This document shows positions 63,001 to 64,000 of a stretch of DNA of 64,000 nucleotides, piece by piece. The stretch is from Flectonema sp. DT1601 (Eukaryota; Euglenozoa; Diplonemea; Diplonemida; Diplonemidae). The stretch's first letter is position 1. Each line of letters begins with the position of its first letter. The position numbers were made by a program, and so were the translations under genes. The stretch covers positions 930,001-994,000 of the forward strand of contig OZ025802.1 in assembly GCA_964019425.1 (NCBI GenBank), written 5' to 3'. The notes beneath the pieces were generated by a model. That model searched no databases, had not been told where the DNA came from, and saw only the letters and a program-made list of their open reading frames with translations.

Positions 63001-64000
63001 CGACAACGCGTGTGAATGGGAAGGAGCGATCTCACCGGGCCACTGTACCCGTACTTACTGTGACAGGTACTCGAACACCACTGAGTGTGGACTTGACGAC
63101 AAGTGCAAGTGGGATTTCGGATCGTGCATCAAGGCTGGATGCACCAAGCACACCGAGTCCGGATCGCATTGTGATTGCAATGCGGATGCCGAGTGCTTCT
63201 GGCACGACAGCACCTGCGTGGACATCAACTACGGAGCTTGTCCAACGATGGACATCGTGATCCTCCTTGATGGTTCGACTTCGATGGGAGAGGACTTTGG
63301 CACCCACCCTCACGGATTCTATGCCGTGTTGGAAATGGTGAACGACTGGATCATTAACCAGCTTCCGTTGGCCAATTCACTGGGTCGCTACGGAAAGGCA
63401 CCAAGGTATGCTGAGGGCCTCGCCCGTGTTGGGTTCGTGCAGTTCTCGGGAGACTCGGCGCTTCTCGAACCGAACAAGCCGTTCACGCAGTCGGCAATCT
63501 TGTCGATCACCGACACCAGAGGAGGACTGACGGGATACACACCGGAGATCACTCGGGACTTGGACTGGCACCAGAAGAACTTTGCCGGCAAGGGTACGTA
63601 CATCGCGGAGTCCCTGAAGAAGGCGGCCACGATCTTGTCGACGAACCCGACCAAGAGCGGTAAGAAGTTGGTGATCATCATTTCAGACGGGAAGTTTGAG
63701 GACGATCCAATTTACATCACGAAGGGAGTCGATGCCCTGAAGGCGGTTGACGCTTACGTGTTGGGTGTCGTGGTGAGAAAGTTGATAATCCACACGAAGG
63801 TCGACCTCGATGCGGAGGCTTCGCTGAAGTCGATCTCCGACTACGTTGCGAACTTCCGTTTGGACGATGTGAAGGATGGACTGTTCAAGAAGCTGTGCAG
63901 CCCTGAGACTGTTTGGGGGAAGCACTTGGTCTCCGTTGACAGCAACTCTCACGTTCCGTGCGGATTCCACGCGATCTCTGACACTTGCAACAAGGACACC
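32981..64000 (+). CDS. Gene B: second tandem copy of the giant adhesin-like gene (3' part outside the window)
   Basis: One open frame of 10,340 codons without an intron from ATG 32981 to the window edge. The start is supported by an in-frame TAA at 32975-32977, two codons upstream, an A-rich context before ATG, and a signal peptide directly after it. Order by residue: signal peptide 1-17; novel module and CTLD 1 31-328; vWA at 475-710, 1031-1285, 1683-1926, 2294-2528, 2822-3050 and 3346-3569 with Cys-rich linkers; DWxCxC array 3685-5094; CTLD 2 5279-5451; vWA 5599-5825 and 6127-6357; CTLD 3 6657-6852; then vWA at 6991, 7504, 8025, 8534, 9056, 9576 and 10087 onward. From 43886 it is nearly identical to gene A. 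If its unseen end matches gene A it encodes about 13,139 residues (around 1.4 MDa). It would be secreted into the ER and anchored at the cell surface. Ligand and role are unknown; adhesion or particle capture is inferred. Confidence 0.93.
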   Translation, partial: MRSFGFVLAALLPVCLAGTYEQNVPKNVFNVDCQTIVFTTGECDCNTVIPGASIDVEEGYVNGRDTLSCPACAGLGIQTQWISGTGVLKLTGNGKTINDFAKAIDSINFLTTSGDGNSRRITYNYGHALYTSITGHFYEYYPTSECSTSACRWDDGQASCADKKLDVLGLVGYLATITSAGERDITNAKIQGHGWLGGSDVGRESTWKWVTGPEGCPPYDTSVTGAQRSACDFGYPLPDTKNPCSGPDCNGGTLMGTGASWWFRRSAFGNWAGGEPNEYSRHCGGTCFTTGEDFLHFYGNNGLWNDYPHRHNSIDGFMCEWGGVGELCMDSGDVFKSYVLVSGCDGFKSQDKCEAHIPVGSCAWDINTGSCIPHGCHVHEDEAQCGQDPLCDWDLTVSPAACVDNKCASSHTDVSSCNGDLVSPCRWDDNQPDGAQCQPLNCGDITDMCTCTKLGNLCLWDPSSKTCLDPDQSTCPAADVIFVVPGTKHAGTQFGTHTNGYYGLMEHLRHWTSSAHMAGASDSNYGFRAAYVTYGRNGKSITASDSTGAPATFDNCKTWDPVTGTTGNNGGFSMNPHALNMDISFLENFYCPNWAGSGSYAVPGLQTALSSVQAASANGRKKYVFIVAESELSDSSTDLANVVNQIKAVPDTEVFGIVPRALQGSTSTDVQAEAKLKPLVTSDKHIVNVELANLGDEVLSKLCDASTTFGSVISTKSDVGCRQRDETDCKGAHLCLWDISNSPSCVNSPCLQKCTEVECNSQAGCQWDAALGVCEKDIVDCSLHNGDKAACENNENCVFEPVWAAADTCATNPCRDLTDSTSCVAETETVSAPCVDPPGNPDYCKLSVCEYDDSKSPKCNVKKCLQKDQTKCEAEDGCLWEPLQTPPPTGPPSTLVTYCAEKKCDYPSQPACVADPKGQCQWDDGSQTCKELPCVHNPDELTCDNDPVCHWDISTNPPGCIETPCGKNKNQGDCEASGDCMWNNDNPAKPYCETLNCGELKTACECQESPHCTWHQAGQYSHCVDPLYSTCPDLDIGFIIDGSGSMSLRFGNHPHGFFALMNMLQDWVKTLPLTGEDHTVGAQSTVRGGGFRVSFIQFSKANASPAEDHPTNCAIGACTDGKLSGMRSELLGDIQWHETNYQSQWTYIHDALLDVAENTFDPLHSPAHREHIVIILADGGLTDYDGDACSWGICGICPWGCDSSYKPSYKAILDDGYAKLVADNVTVFGVVIRRFASSNFQDRNAENKLKPLVSSPRDDHFLSLQMDEIPDKLLKSLCDPNSKFGAIVAPAVNVDHFPCASWGYRDECMSDETCEWVTPKLTTCDATTGCPQLNCQELPIHYRGIYECNKCRLARTVITCGANVASSIVGTCRQTACMACCNSTCCDAKPECSWNTTDSTCTRDVCEHPNKDDCENDANNLCKWDPVTKDCSKKECEATFEQHKCAANPECLWDAGVDPPVCLPIPKCDTYTAEAQCVTDVQCTWNCTDSDCRYTLCPFANEVDCLSSTDCEWSGTICVEKPCRYNTSSECAAGCDPNCKWDNKTSTEHCRQDHCKKHAGNPACDKDPRCHWSGTTCDEDYCADYDNDEVECKDDPRCTWSKDASLGCVLTNCSKDHGIPSTASCAPDVNCKPGTDATGDYCEPTQCHDLDSCECPQKAGCYWDPNGGATNSGECKEDAGSLCPDLDVVFLLDGSGSMSARFGSHPHGYQGMIEVLKDWVNTIPLTHEPAHTTSTVTGGTFRLAFIQFAKTSEYWACKNDGSGCNRNTWGCRNPDVSQLPGAKCADGTFSGDLTELQNDLTWHERNYMGSVTYMSKALEDAVQVFDDSPANRKHVVVIITDGSLNPRSRQSREIPPLRAQLDAKDVITFGVVVRKGQSHTKADLDAEATLKPITSDPHDDHFVNVPLDDMLDHVFKDFCDPASPFGKAVSTGGTRAAVLPCSKWGLESECHADASCEWTSALPATCVKPSGCKNLNCLELSGTQAQAYTCEQCVLVGSVVTCSAGTKNTGTGQCLQSDCSTACIVSTCANKNGCVWNGGLCQEEQCDYANRTACENDAICKWNTTKSPEECEKKQCTHFAAGPCNGDKNCTWDDATQKCYPNNPECDKIKNDALCLAEPSGKCTWNCITDGCEVKKCVYTSSVDCTRIASCQWDNAGQVCQEKHCVWTKENECNADAVCNWENNNCVVNDCYQHGTELLCVQDDKCEWDTANCGICNEKYCQKYNNKAACDSDIKNECRFDDATQSCVDKNCVDYNNGALYSAGASCPCKSDATCQFDTTTTPPLCKATEFENCPNLDIAITFDGSCSTNNAFGQHPSGFEGMLAAVHDWIVTAPLTGEAAGKTSTDTNGRMRLAINQYSSQVHVADCPNCACDNLDFPINGVNTTKCGKLSGDLGELKQDLGWHASAAGKATQTCESRLKPVEEFATEVFKQSPSTRMKILIVVTDGVMTDKDELATTTAALVAQGVKIFAVNVMKGASATNTDDVALASLESKIVTTPAAQNAQGSDLDSLSELFDTFCDPSGKWGATVTAGTTGTTQVKKCSDLTTVLLCDAKLTCDWDGTSLLCGDHACFTHCNETTCLSDPQNTCNWNATSQSCEKIPCDEVTKQDECEKHTECTWDVTKSPQCTEDPCPARTEDACIQLNGCQWATDPAPAKCEPIPCNFGNDSVACNAEPGCEFDDVCPDAVDQLCRLKPCAQDKHLTLAGCQADRLCVWNSSNQCEQAACVQYPDEKCCDHYSNCHWDVSQSPAVCSEKYCPRTHDNQVECDKDTKCMWNSTDGTCIEKNCVELEECRCRADAECFWDHQHHTPHCSDSKFGECPVLDVVFLIDASGSMGWRFGRHPNGFYALMEIFRDWMMTVSLTGEKGGENKLGTVDGIRIGFIQFSGSNPRWWRRGSAWAKKTPANTGTGGRLSGDRNELHADIDWHENKFYRWGTMIEKGLTMAGDVFDAAHATNGRKRILIIISDGRIFDPSKLANARKVLNQENVQTFGVVIRRQAAHTKADRDAESTLKPITSDVHDEHYMNIQMDEVRTDMLDLLCDPNGPWGHLIVDQTKTQAGVHRPCTHYQGNAQTCAADPGCIFSPTTNLCVDSPCSHHCGEVQCTADNVNLCVWNSTTGDCWKDTECAHTTKNTCEGDRVGCNWDDTRDPKCEKTPCTYDSETNCLLDQTCEWTTDPVTAAVGCTPIKCLYNDSSTCGNDPECEWRTNICTGTVDCEEKKCTFTSQTVCLKDPACEWENSKCQTQPCAHYLEESCCDKVDECKWDVTTTPAVCDEAKCPKYPDPTQCNADTECFWTANATGVEKCLPLDCSKLTDRCGCDSNPKCYFKPTPTGGMCTVVEFGECPTLDIAIIIDGSGSMGWRFGKHPHGFYALIEVLRDWVVTLPLNGESGSVGINSKRNNGGVRVGFIQFSGKYRRSEAKTSTPSVGTGGRLSGINKELQDDLDWHHNNFYNKGTYIKKGLELAVDMFHDSRMDDDRQRVLIIFGDGQIFDRTQLAAARSDLDKEEVQVFGIVLRRQSQHTRSDLNAERTLKPITSDPHDEHFENVLIDEVSSLIKDICNPNGPWGHLIVNHIPTPTTGHHLPCPDYKVQANCVGDPGCVWSDAGIACVNSPCLLHCDSTNCTLAAASHNCSWNATAGECFKEPVPDCHCKFDTNDDTYNKQKCDANAECFWNAPLSKCEVDECSANNAGAVCAAAGQTCTDPNKEPCSLHDWTCECTPPATGSKVADVAECVLDECIVMGCPTCANGTCPTGQTCKDPNPSASSTNDWMCECDDPATGSAIIGVADCKIDECTYDCASCEKNTCATKGQSCLDPDQSSTSLNDWMCVCAPPATANKTVGLADCRFNECDLVTVCDANGQKCVDPDLEKKDDWKCVCKDPAVGASIGKPAICVLNECNTTCATCANDTCTSQNQVCDDPNKSETSTGDWTCTCVPPATGQATGNNADCLIDECTYTCPTCANTTCSDDSQACLDADKTSTSLGDWECICPPPSNATQLTGIANCSIDECDLHRDICTNQGQLCHDPNGLKQGDWMCICVPPSNGTNVGDVAACKIDECVATCPTCANDTCSAQSQECNDPDPSADVTGDWTCKCVPPAVGNATANAAHCVIDECTFTCDTCANTTCSDATQECFDKDTTSTSKNDWECVCPPPSNATEVTAVANCSFDECDLHGDTCTRHGQVCNDTGLLTLDDWECICVPPATGSNVGDVAACQIDECIADCPTCAGTNCSDAHQVCVDDNMNATSTGDWHCDCVPPLNGTAVVDAASCTIDECVSVCPTCANDTCSGVGQTCFDPDKSATNTSNWICTCVPPAYDFAVAQAAHCVVNECHDHEKTCHAAGQTCEDPDTTPSASGDWVCKCVPPATNAGTTQQGGVAMCDYPGDCSDTMVSDVCTNAGQVCDDPTDIMTPGDWTCECVPPAILAMGSNPVQGAPSDCVHDECVLVCPTCADTGSGNICSKHGQVCKDSNTSSLSLSDWVCECNPPEKPVDPSAVAVAKPAECQLNECIETCATCQNGKCNGQTCEDPNMDPTITNDWTCTCIAPGVGVATGKEAACVCDECLTTTVCGNQTCFDTNTSCPAGNDFTCTCQPPSIDFDVAAPAVCKYDECKEKSGECNAVGQTCNDPNLTVAGDWECECIPPQLPDGRNSTNDKHAVCKLDECVQTCPTCANNTACGSQTCKDPNTDPTMVGDWTCTCVEGVGFATGKQAECVCNECLNTMICENANQTCYDADKSCPPKNDFDCECQPPSADTAVAAAAICTYDECIDHKASCTQVGQVCKDPDTAVGGNWICECVAPQVQQGNTVQGRPVTCAIPECDVVGCPTCANDTCSGAGQTCFDPNTDPSSLRDWTCTCELPGVGFATGKPADCVCNECLNSTTCSDADQTCHDADKSCPPRNDFKCECKFPSSDSAVGQAVAVCTNPECEKNKAVCASVGQTCVDNNITRDNDWECVCPLPSLGIGLMQPAACTLVECDQTCSTCANDTCSSVGQTCSEVSTDPTDVNDWECVCKPPATGRASGAAAHCERDECKEHGDKCTLNCKTGSLDCAQKCVDPDKSVTSLNDWKCICEPPSSNYAVGKSAKCSVDPCVADNEEACLNDNAGCEWTELPTRTCKKIPCEFDNPASCNSTADCDWVSTAGSRGGLGSISYDNVNAVSPFASVTCDGISFTGSCSCNMLLGAAGEKGGAQVTIEDGYSKGSDSLECTGCAGAGIESVWNANTGTLILKKSAGAGATARELVEAIKTVAFRTSSSDGNLRGLTWNLGNAMYSKRTSHYYRHFTAAECNGAGGGCTWEEAQNMCSSKSLFGLTGYLMSVTSGAENSLAKGKLEGSGWIGAMGSGNSWKWVTGPDATKGPSPCRSFTGGASSCDFAGVDSGKGYPIGSGVADQFVAAQVLGLAAYNQWDTSEPTQSGRFASFAVPSGEWSTPGSSSDGFICEWGEIGNACLATADDLWGTVDLVAGVCKEKRCTESSQAECEVDPFCNFVGGNVDPCVPKPCTEYPDEKSCDKDERCDWDTSVAPGLCSETVCEKLKTAELCEKHPDCDWDTLTGHCKEQICPVNTDRCSCNEEPKCFWSDSADAAARQCVDSKYALCPVMDMIIMFSGTKNMAQVFGRHPVGFDAVTSILRDWVSTMYLTGERYTVNPSVANGGGVRVGLVQFAGELAPSTTVVTKAVRTSPTGVGESGQLSGDMNELLEGITYHESNYLMGQGAYIVPALEKASSMFTSTPIGRKRVLIVLTGSTIKDIDQVQPSQNKLETQGVEIFGAVIRRMDTKTAEDIRAEAAMKPLATDPAVDHSDGIKVDDLEAILHGICDPNSKWNVATSPAVPQAGVHKPCAQYGSQKDCTADKGCVYSGVFQKCEASPCIAHCGEVQCNADNVNLCEWDAANQTCWKRELCPHHNSTACEDDPACDWNSSASTVEDKCVERECNYKSEQECAAEVLVKCDWDSASRTCGLTPCQHANETSCTADASEHCEWDVCVASHNSADACRKDRCLDYGAEYSNCTQDPMCRWDALAGNGKCLRKTCTEFGDERCCNDQDGCFWDISVSPALCSEKLCESLKQDQGACGTEPTCEWDSAKNTCVDKDCSVMERCDCEKDVDCFWRSANGTESCTWKSYGECPAMDMVLLLGGSSTMGLPFGRHPKGFNGMTEALKKWVATIPLSGEAASVGLGSKPTGIRVGVVQFGGENKDGGNPGRADAKTAPVGVGAAGQFSGDVAELKADLDWQEDNFYGSGMMIANGLGVAERMMRDYSPQDGRKKVVVILADGKMYDTDTVSGTIASMQVQGVEVFGAAIRRQPVSTLVDQNAVASLRTIATSPSSGHVANIVLDELVDTTKSLGGICDSNAFFGKLLVDAQPDTTVAVGGQHKPCDQHLEKSPCNIDPGCVWFDASLSCVETLCMQHSCNQSSCEQDVANGCVYETATHRCWKEPKDCSLYTNMTKCAEDAECQASSDKTTCVDKKCDHDDEKGCIADSDLCVWDNLQSICGERPCSATTEADCKLATGEQCVWNTLLPVNGTTESFAKGKPMQPFNSVGTTGYPEDCSAGMFAGGSCSCATTLSEAHVGVEEGYTPSKDVFECPKCASLGVNTEWNSATGIMTLRAAGSAAGGTADTFLKAIREVTFTTTSDDGNARKLTWNLGGAFYSSNTGHYYRYFAKSECGGVQGGCRWDEAKTACESDSRMIFGLRGYLLSINTETETKALMGRISGEGWIGATDAGANEGEWRWMTGPEALTGTTPCGAFGNNRASCDVSIDLASGKLVGADAAKGVSIGSGVGSRFTAVSYANWAIGQPDDSHTACPGSCAAWGEDFAQYSIPSGTWRDAPGDASDVAGFVCEWGGVGSLCVQSNAFGSKFVTAGVCEEKKCTTDIESECKRDPYCKWENNTCGIKKCAEYPDEVTCEQDEICDWNPAVSPAICEQNPCTRYLDNSTCEADSNCMVDPTGKAKSLCVDKDCNEYDKCKCKNDVECYWKNNSCVNSNYGECPTLDIVAIVDGSGSMSQSFGRHPHGYYGLVSILKDWVKNLPLSGELANIGAASTLTQKTRVGFVQFSGHPQYSDPATGVWSGPIVNDVATTPMGTGAGGRISGSITELNGDLAWHQSNYLDAGTYIANALITANDMFSKQSPQDSRTKVLIIFTDGVISDIDKTSTPKSSLEGKGVMIFGIMIRRGDIPSSVDLTAEETLKKIASEPNRVYNLQIDDIPDVLSKVCDPTDKWGAEIAKVPKSQTGVHLPCQFYVEKKPCDVDPGCLWSDVLSSCTDSVCIGYCSEQDCVADTANHCKWENDECVKFKPCSYTQKVQCEQDTECRFNDTSNECGEKPCTHSDENSCVAETTYECEWVPGTQECIEKPCVQLTDSGSCAADAQCEWDSACDKDVCIKKVCQHVAMDQCELDTLCAWVGSACQRRTCGNLVDEKCCVEDEQCFWDVSAAPGVCRKEPCLEYNSTNCNDQRECRLDTSNNCKPKDCVNYDQCSCEGDADCFWIAAAQTCTSSAYGQCPTMDIVLLIDGGDSMKKAFGRHPFGFYGLTNVLRDWMMTLPLNGESGSVGSNSRSGTDQARVAIVQFAGSEIWAPGNERQYRVSPPGVGTGGRLSGMRSELVADLADHEANFMGADAALQPIPRKTYLLGGLAKAASLFKNSPVDRTKILIIFADNAMDDKSAYATAQSELNRLQVNVFGAVVRPYDVRGPIDTGAESALTTVTSNVQSEHTVNKQLDELAAVLEGLCDPSTPWGKYIAKKDGGGRQPCPNHKDKTVCNKDSGCAWHDQTLSCGDTPCLTHCAEANCTADTINTCVWNSTVGCEKEKTCDHTNPDDCRVDDKCQYDDVSKSCVAKKCDHEAEQGCLADPDVCVWNNLNKVCGEKPCNIHEERECNNHINCTWNTSSRTCNVDKCLWTSVDECNTDPYCVWEGAGGAGSADPCVQKKCTEHMTELECELEADCDWDTSISPGICLETYCRRYGNDSGSCDSDGKCMFENSTDTCVDKDCSTFEVCRCQKDPECFWSADASPASCKAAQFGECPQLDIVVMIDGSDSMNLVFGRHPSGYVGVIEMLRSWVSGLPLSGEKAGVPSTKNGNTRVGFVQFGGLAQFPTQSARKAPASVGSEGRLSGDKMQALGDLSWHASNIVGGETYIARGLDMAADMFMASPKDGRKRVLIILNDGKILDADSLTTPRSRLIQKNVYTMGVVIRRFDAQSPVDMDAEGALKKLTFDPVTKQPADDMITNVVLDDLMAKLNSLCDPTKLWGQRIVDRVGQQVGVHRPCGNYQDKVMCGKDAGCVWRDVIDACVDTPCTLHCQEGECNTDVANKCVFDSSSQVCSKTDTCAAHDQAACSLDAECKFNTTSNGCEEKPCKHTNEGSCVADKTYECEWVPNTQECIEKPCVQLTDSGSCAADAQCEWDSACDKDVCIKKVCQHVAMDQCELDTLCAWVGSACQRRTCGNLVDEKCCVEDEQCFWDVSAAPGVCRKEPCLDYSADTCNDYKNCLYDSGSSSCLPKDCSKHDQCGCGSDADCFWVQAVQSCIPQIYGQCPTMDIVLLIDGGVSMKSTFGRHPVGFYALTNVLRDWMMTLPLNGESANVGVNSVPDTEQARLAIVQFAGSTVFDKPGNDGQFRVSSVGTGGRLSGMRSELMADFKDHEDNFMGANAALQPTPTKTYLLGGLNKAVSIFKTSPVVRMKVLIVITDDELDDKDMYQTARAELAQMNVQIFGAVVRGFDASGPSDQNAESTLRKVTTESQLEHTVNVQIDGLEAVLKSICDPSLNWGKDITKYKVVKERQPCQLYHDKTKCNKDAGCTWYDDTLSCGDSLCLTHCKSSNCTADRGNLCVWNATTGCEKEKVCDFSAAECANHPECGFDGKNCVAKTCDHENEQGCLADPDTCVWNNLQKSCGGVPCVYDAADECNKDVNCTWNATGLKCEVDRCRWTTKGECESDVFCEWKNRRNQPEECVQKICVEHADENSCRRDENCEWDTSIAPGICTETYCRTICGDSCTSTERIACNADERCMSRDNNGTTNCVNMNCDELDACACHGDLACFYLADEQACVNKKYGACPTMDIVLVIDGSGSMSNSFGRHPHGFDAMISGLSEWIATLPLSGESASVVNPAPDTRKMRVGVVQFSGRVEAGSVVDAALKPPAGVGSSGRITGALQELKDDLEWHSSNYAAKGTYVAEALGVAATMFKNTPVGAKRAVIIITDGKLQDTPAEMTPRRSALETLGAQVFGIVVRRFPSQTDVDRDAEAALRPITSAPQSDHFVNLDMDDLVSQDGPLTKLCDPNSAWGKNIALSTVGGGLHQPCALYAKKPGCVADAGCAWGDHTLTCSDTPCILHCNSTACDDDVENACRWDAATSSCYKKDVCNEPTEPLCILSKDDCEWVDNRQPPCQTRVCSHTDEIGCLADVVGCKWSDITKKCTVVPCQATVQSECVGGCEWNATDDTCVVKNCLYTQEQECKDDVLCAWFPVNNTCAERPCAKYLSEKQCDEQLLCKWDVTAPPGSCQTPYCSRFNKEKCDAEPGCIYKTGLVVPGYQSPVDVCVEKNCRDIPNPCACQADPECYWAIHNGVGVCEEEKFGQCPTLDIVLVLDGSGSMSQSFGRHPHGFYAMMEMLKTWAQSLPLSGEDATVGINSALTGAVRLGVIQFSGNPTMLSPQGVVVGSSQRVPPGVGTGGRLSGDLTQVSTDLLWQENHYLAESTYIEEALVASLDLFSGSPLDGRKKVLIIITDGELKDADRLTVSRSKLNQAGVIVFGAVIRRSAAATPTDAAAEAALLPIVSEPKDGHFANLIVDELPLEVLDTLCDRNGRWGKYVVDNGAGRQPCQYYESQSPCNRDKGCVWHDSTLSCGNTPCFEHCDEQVCNADTVEKCQWDNTLGLCFRIPVCDFDMEQQCTADPYCAWDAVKNCTEIPCKHESEDSCLSDPKGCIYDTIKRTCLPDPCKDKPELACSLLSPQCVWDTAALVCKKEECNNCGVDHQCCNDYAKICEWNSTVSSCQQKKCVEHVTELECADDNACEWEGAISPGHCTRTYCDRYSNTTECGLDDKCKWDFGSCIKAGCTKHTESGSHCDCNADAECFWHDSTCVDINYGACPTMDIVILLDGSTSMGEDFGTHPHGFYAVLEMVNDWIINQLPLANSLGRYGKAPRYAEGLARVGFVQFSGDSALLEPNKPFTQSAILSITDTRGGLTGYTPEITRDLDWHQKNFAGKGTYIAESLKKAATILSTNPTKSGKKLVIIISDGKFEDDPIYITKGVDALKAVDAYVLGVVVRKLIIHTKVDLDAEASLKSISDYVANFRLDDVKDGLFKKLCSPETVWGKHLVSVDSNSHVPCGFHAISDTCNKDT
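33071..33964 (+). other. Novel module + CTLD 1 (gene B, N-terminal)
   Basis: Residues 31-134 form the conserved module (DVEEGY, CPACAGLGI, DGNSRR). Residues 135-328 form a canonical CTLD: GHFYEYY start, C-R-W-D-D helix, GHGWLGGSD, WKWVTGPEG, EPN at 33803-33811, GED, and NGLWND with WND at 33890-33898, closing with FMCEWGG. EPN plus WND is the calcium-dependent mannose-type pair in animal C-type lectins. This is the best candidate for a working lectin in the protein. Confidence 0.88.
34403..35110 (+). other. vWA domain N1 (gene B), metal site lost
   Basis: First vWA, residues 475-710. The DxSxS position reads PGTKH, the Thr position SYAV, and the late Asp VAES, so no MIDAS remains. The family signature FGxHxxGY is kept. 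Confidence 0.8.
36071..36835 (+). other. vWA domain N2 (gene B), complete MIDAS
   Basis: Residues 1031-1285. DGSGS, WTYI and LADG supply the full MIDAS set. It carries a roughly 20-residue Cys/Trp-rich insert after the LADG strand (WGICGICPWGCD). Confidence 0.9.
36950..37270 (+). other. Inserted Cys module in the N2-N3 linker (gene B)
   Basis: A segment unlike the CxWD repeats (YECNKCRLARTVITCG, then MACCNSTCCD). A related one (YTCEQCVLVGSVVTC) lies near 38940 in the N3-N4 linker. These inserts explain why those two linkers are 0.3-0.4 kb longer than the rest. I do not recognise the family. Confidence 0.6.
38027..38758 (+). other. vWA domain N3 (gene B), complete MIDAS
   Basis: Residues 1683-1926. 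DGSGS, VTYM and ITDG are present. It has an unusual Cys-containing insert before the SGDLTEL motif. Confidence 0.9.
39860..40564 (+). other. vWA domain N4 (gene B), partial MIDAS
   Basis: Residues 2294-2528. DGSCS and VTDG are present, but the usual T-Y-I segment is replaced by a divergent stretch (ATQTCESRL). Confidence 0.85.
41444..42130 (+). other. vWA domain N5 (gene B), complete MIDAS
   Basis: Residues 2822-3050. DASGS, GTMI and ISDG are present. Confidence 0.9.
43016..43687 (+). other. vWA domain N6 (gene B), complete MIDAS
   Basis: Residues 3346-3569. DGSGS, GTYI and FGDG are present. It is the last vWA before the DWxCxC array and ends about 200 bp before the point matching base 1. 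Confidence 0.9.
44033..48262 (+). repeat. Array of 26 DWxCxC repeats (gene B)
   Basis: Tandem-duplicate counterpart of 148-4377, residues 3685-5094 of the inferred protein. It contains the five synonymous differences between the two gene copies. Confidence 0.85.
48479..49333 (+). other. Novel module + CTLD 2 (gene B)
   Basis: Tandem counterpart of 4594-5448. I found no difference from the gene A copy. Confidence 0.8.
49775..63919 (+). other. Nine vWA domains of gene B shared with gene A (A1-A9)
   Basis: Counterparts of A1-A9 at 49775-50455, 51359-52051, 53951-54652, 55490-56197, 57053-57733, 58580-59284, 60146-60832, 61706-62398 and 63239-63919. Site status is the same as in gene A. Four amino-acid differences from gene A cluster at 62631-63231, in the linker just before A9. 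Confidence 0.9.
52616..53536 (+). other. Novel module + CTLD 3 (gene B)
   Basis: Tandem counterpart of 8731-9651. I found no difference from the gene A copy. Confidence 0.8.

Larger units (their letters stand above)
43886..64000 (+). repeat. Tandem duplication, copy 2
   Basis: Second copy of 1-20115, lying inside gene B. It keeps the reading frame of copy 1 throughout and carries no disabling change that I could find. Divergence of nine bases in about 20.1 kb suggests a very recent duplication, ongoing homogenisation, or two haplotypes joined by assembly. Confidence 0.97.

Noticed and set aside
1-64000. Viral or bacterial origin of the giant gene
   Set aside because: Spliceosomal introns with consistent phases, a signal peptide and EGF/vWA/CTLD architecture fit a eukaryotic nuclear gene; no viral hallmark gene is present.

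Overview
The window looks like nuclear DNA of a protist (unicellular eukaryote). The evidence is three spliceosomal GT-AG introns that all start GTATGT, long T-rich introns and spacers, a secretory signal peptide, and an extracellular architecture of von Willebrand A (vWA), C-type lectin-like (CTLD) and EGF-like domains with a C-terminal membrane anchor. I cannot name the lineage from sequence alone. No prokaryotic operon, rRNA or intact tRNA gene was seen.

Layout. Positions 1-28972 hold the 3' three quarters of a giant gene (gene A), read on the + strand: a first exon already open at base 1 and running to 27281, then three short 3' exons (27433-27586, 27750-28290, 28434-28972) ending in a transmembrane segment, a short tail and a TAG stop. 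Positions 28973-32980 are a 4.0-kb spacer with no gene I can support. It holds T-tracts, microsatellites, two decayed copies of a retroposon-like repeat, a strong palindromic hairpin and a cluster of stem-loops with a tRNA-like A box. Positions 32981-64000 hold the 5' part of a second giant gene (gene B): start codon, signal peptide and 10,340 uninterrupted codons to the window edge.

The two genes are tandem copies. Positions 43886-64000 match 1-20115 with a constant offset of 43,885 bp, no indels seen, and nine substitutions found by eye. If the copies stay alike outside the shared part, one gene is about 39.9 kb long with a first exon of 38,186 bp, and encodes about 13,139 residues. Residue numbers below use this inferred full-length numbering.

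Protein architecture (N to C): signal peptide; a novel-looking 100-residue module plus CTLD 1 (EPN and WND motifs); six vWA domains separated by Cys-rich CxWD repeats; 26 tandem DWxCxC repeats; module plus CTLD 2; two vWA; module plus CTLD 3 (QPD motif); eleven vWA + CxWD super-repeats of about 1.55 kb; further CxWD repeats; EGF-like modules; a membrane-proximal domain; one transmembrane helix; and a roughly 37-residue cytoplasmic tail with a YxxF motif. Ten of the 19 vWA domains keep a complete MIDAS metal site and the others have lost part or all of it. The whole reads as a giant type I surface adhesin or lectin. That function is inferred from domains only.
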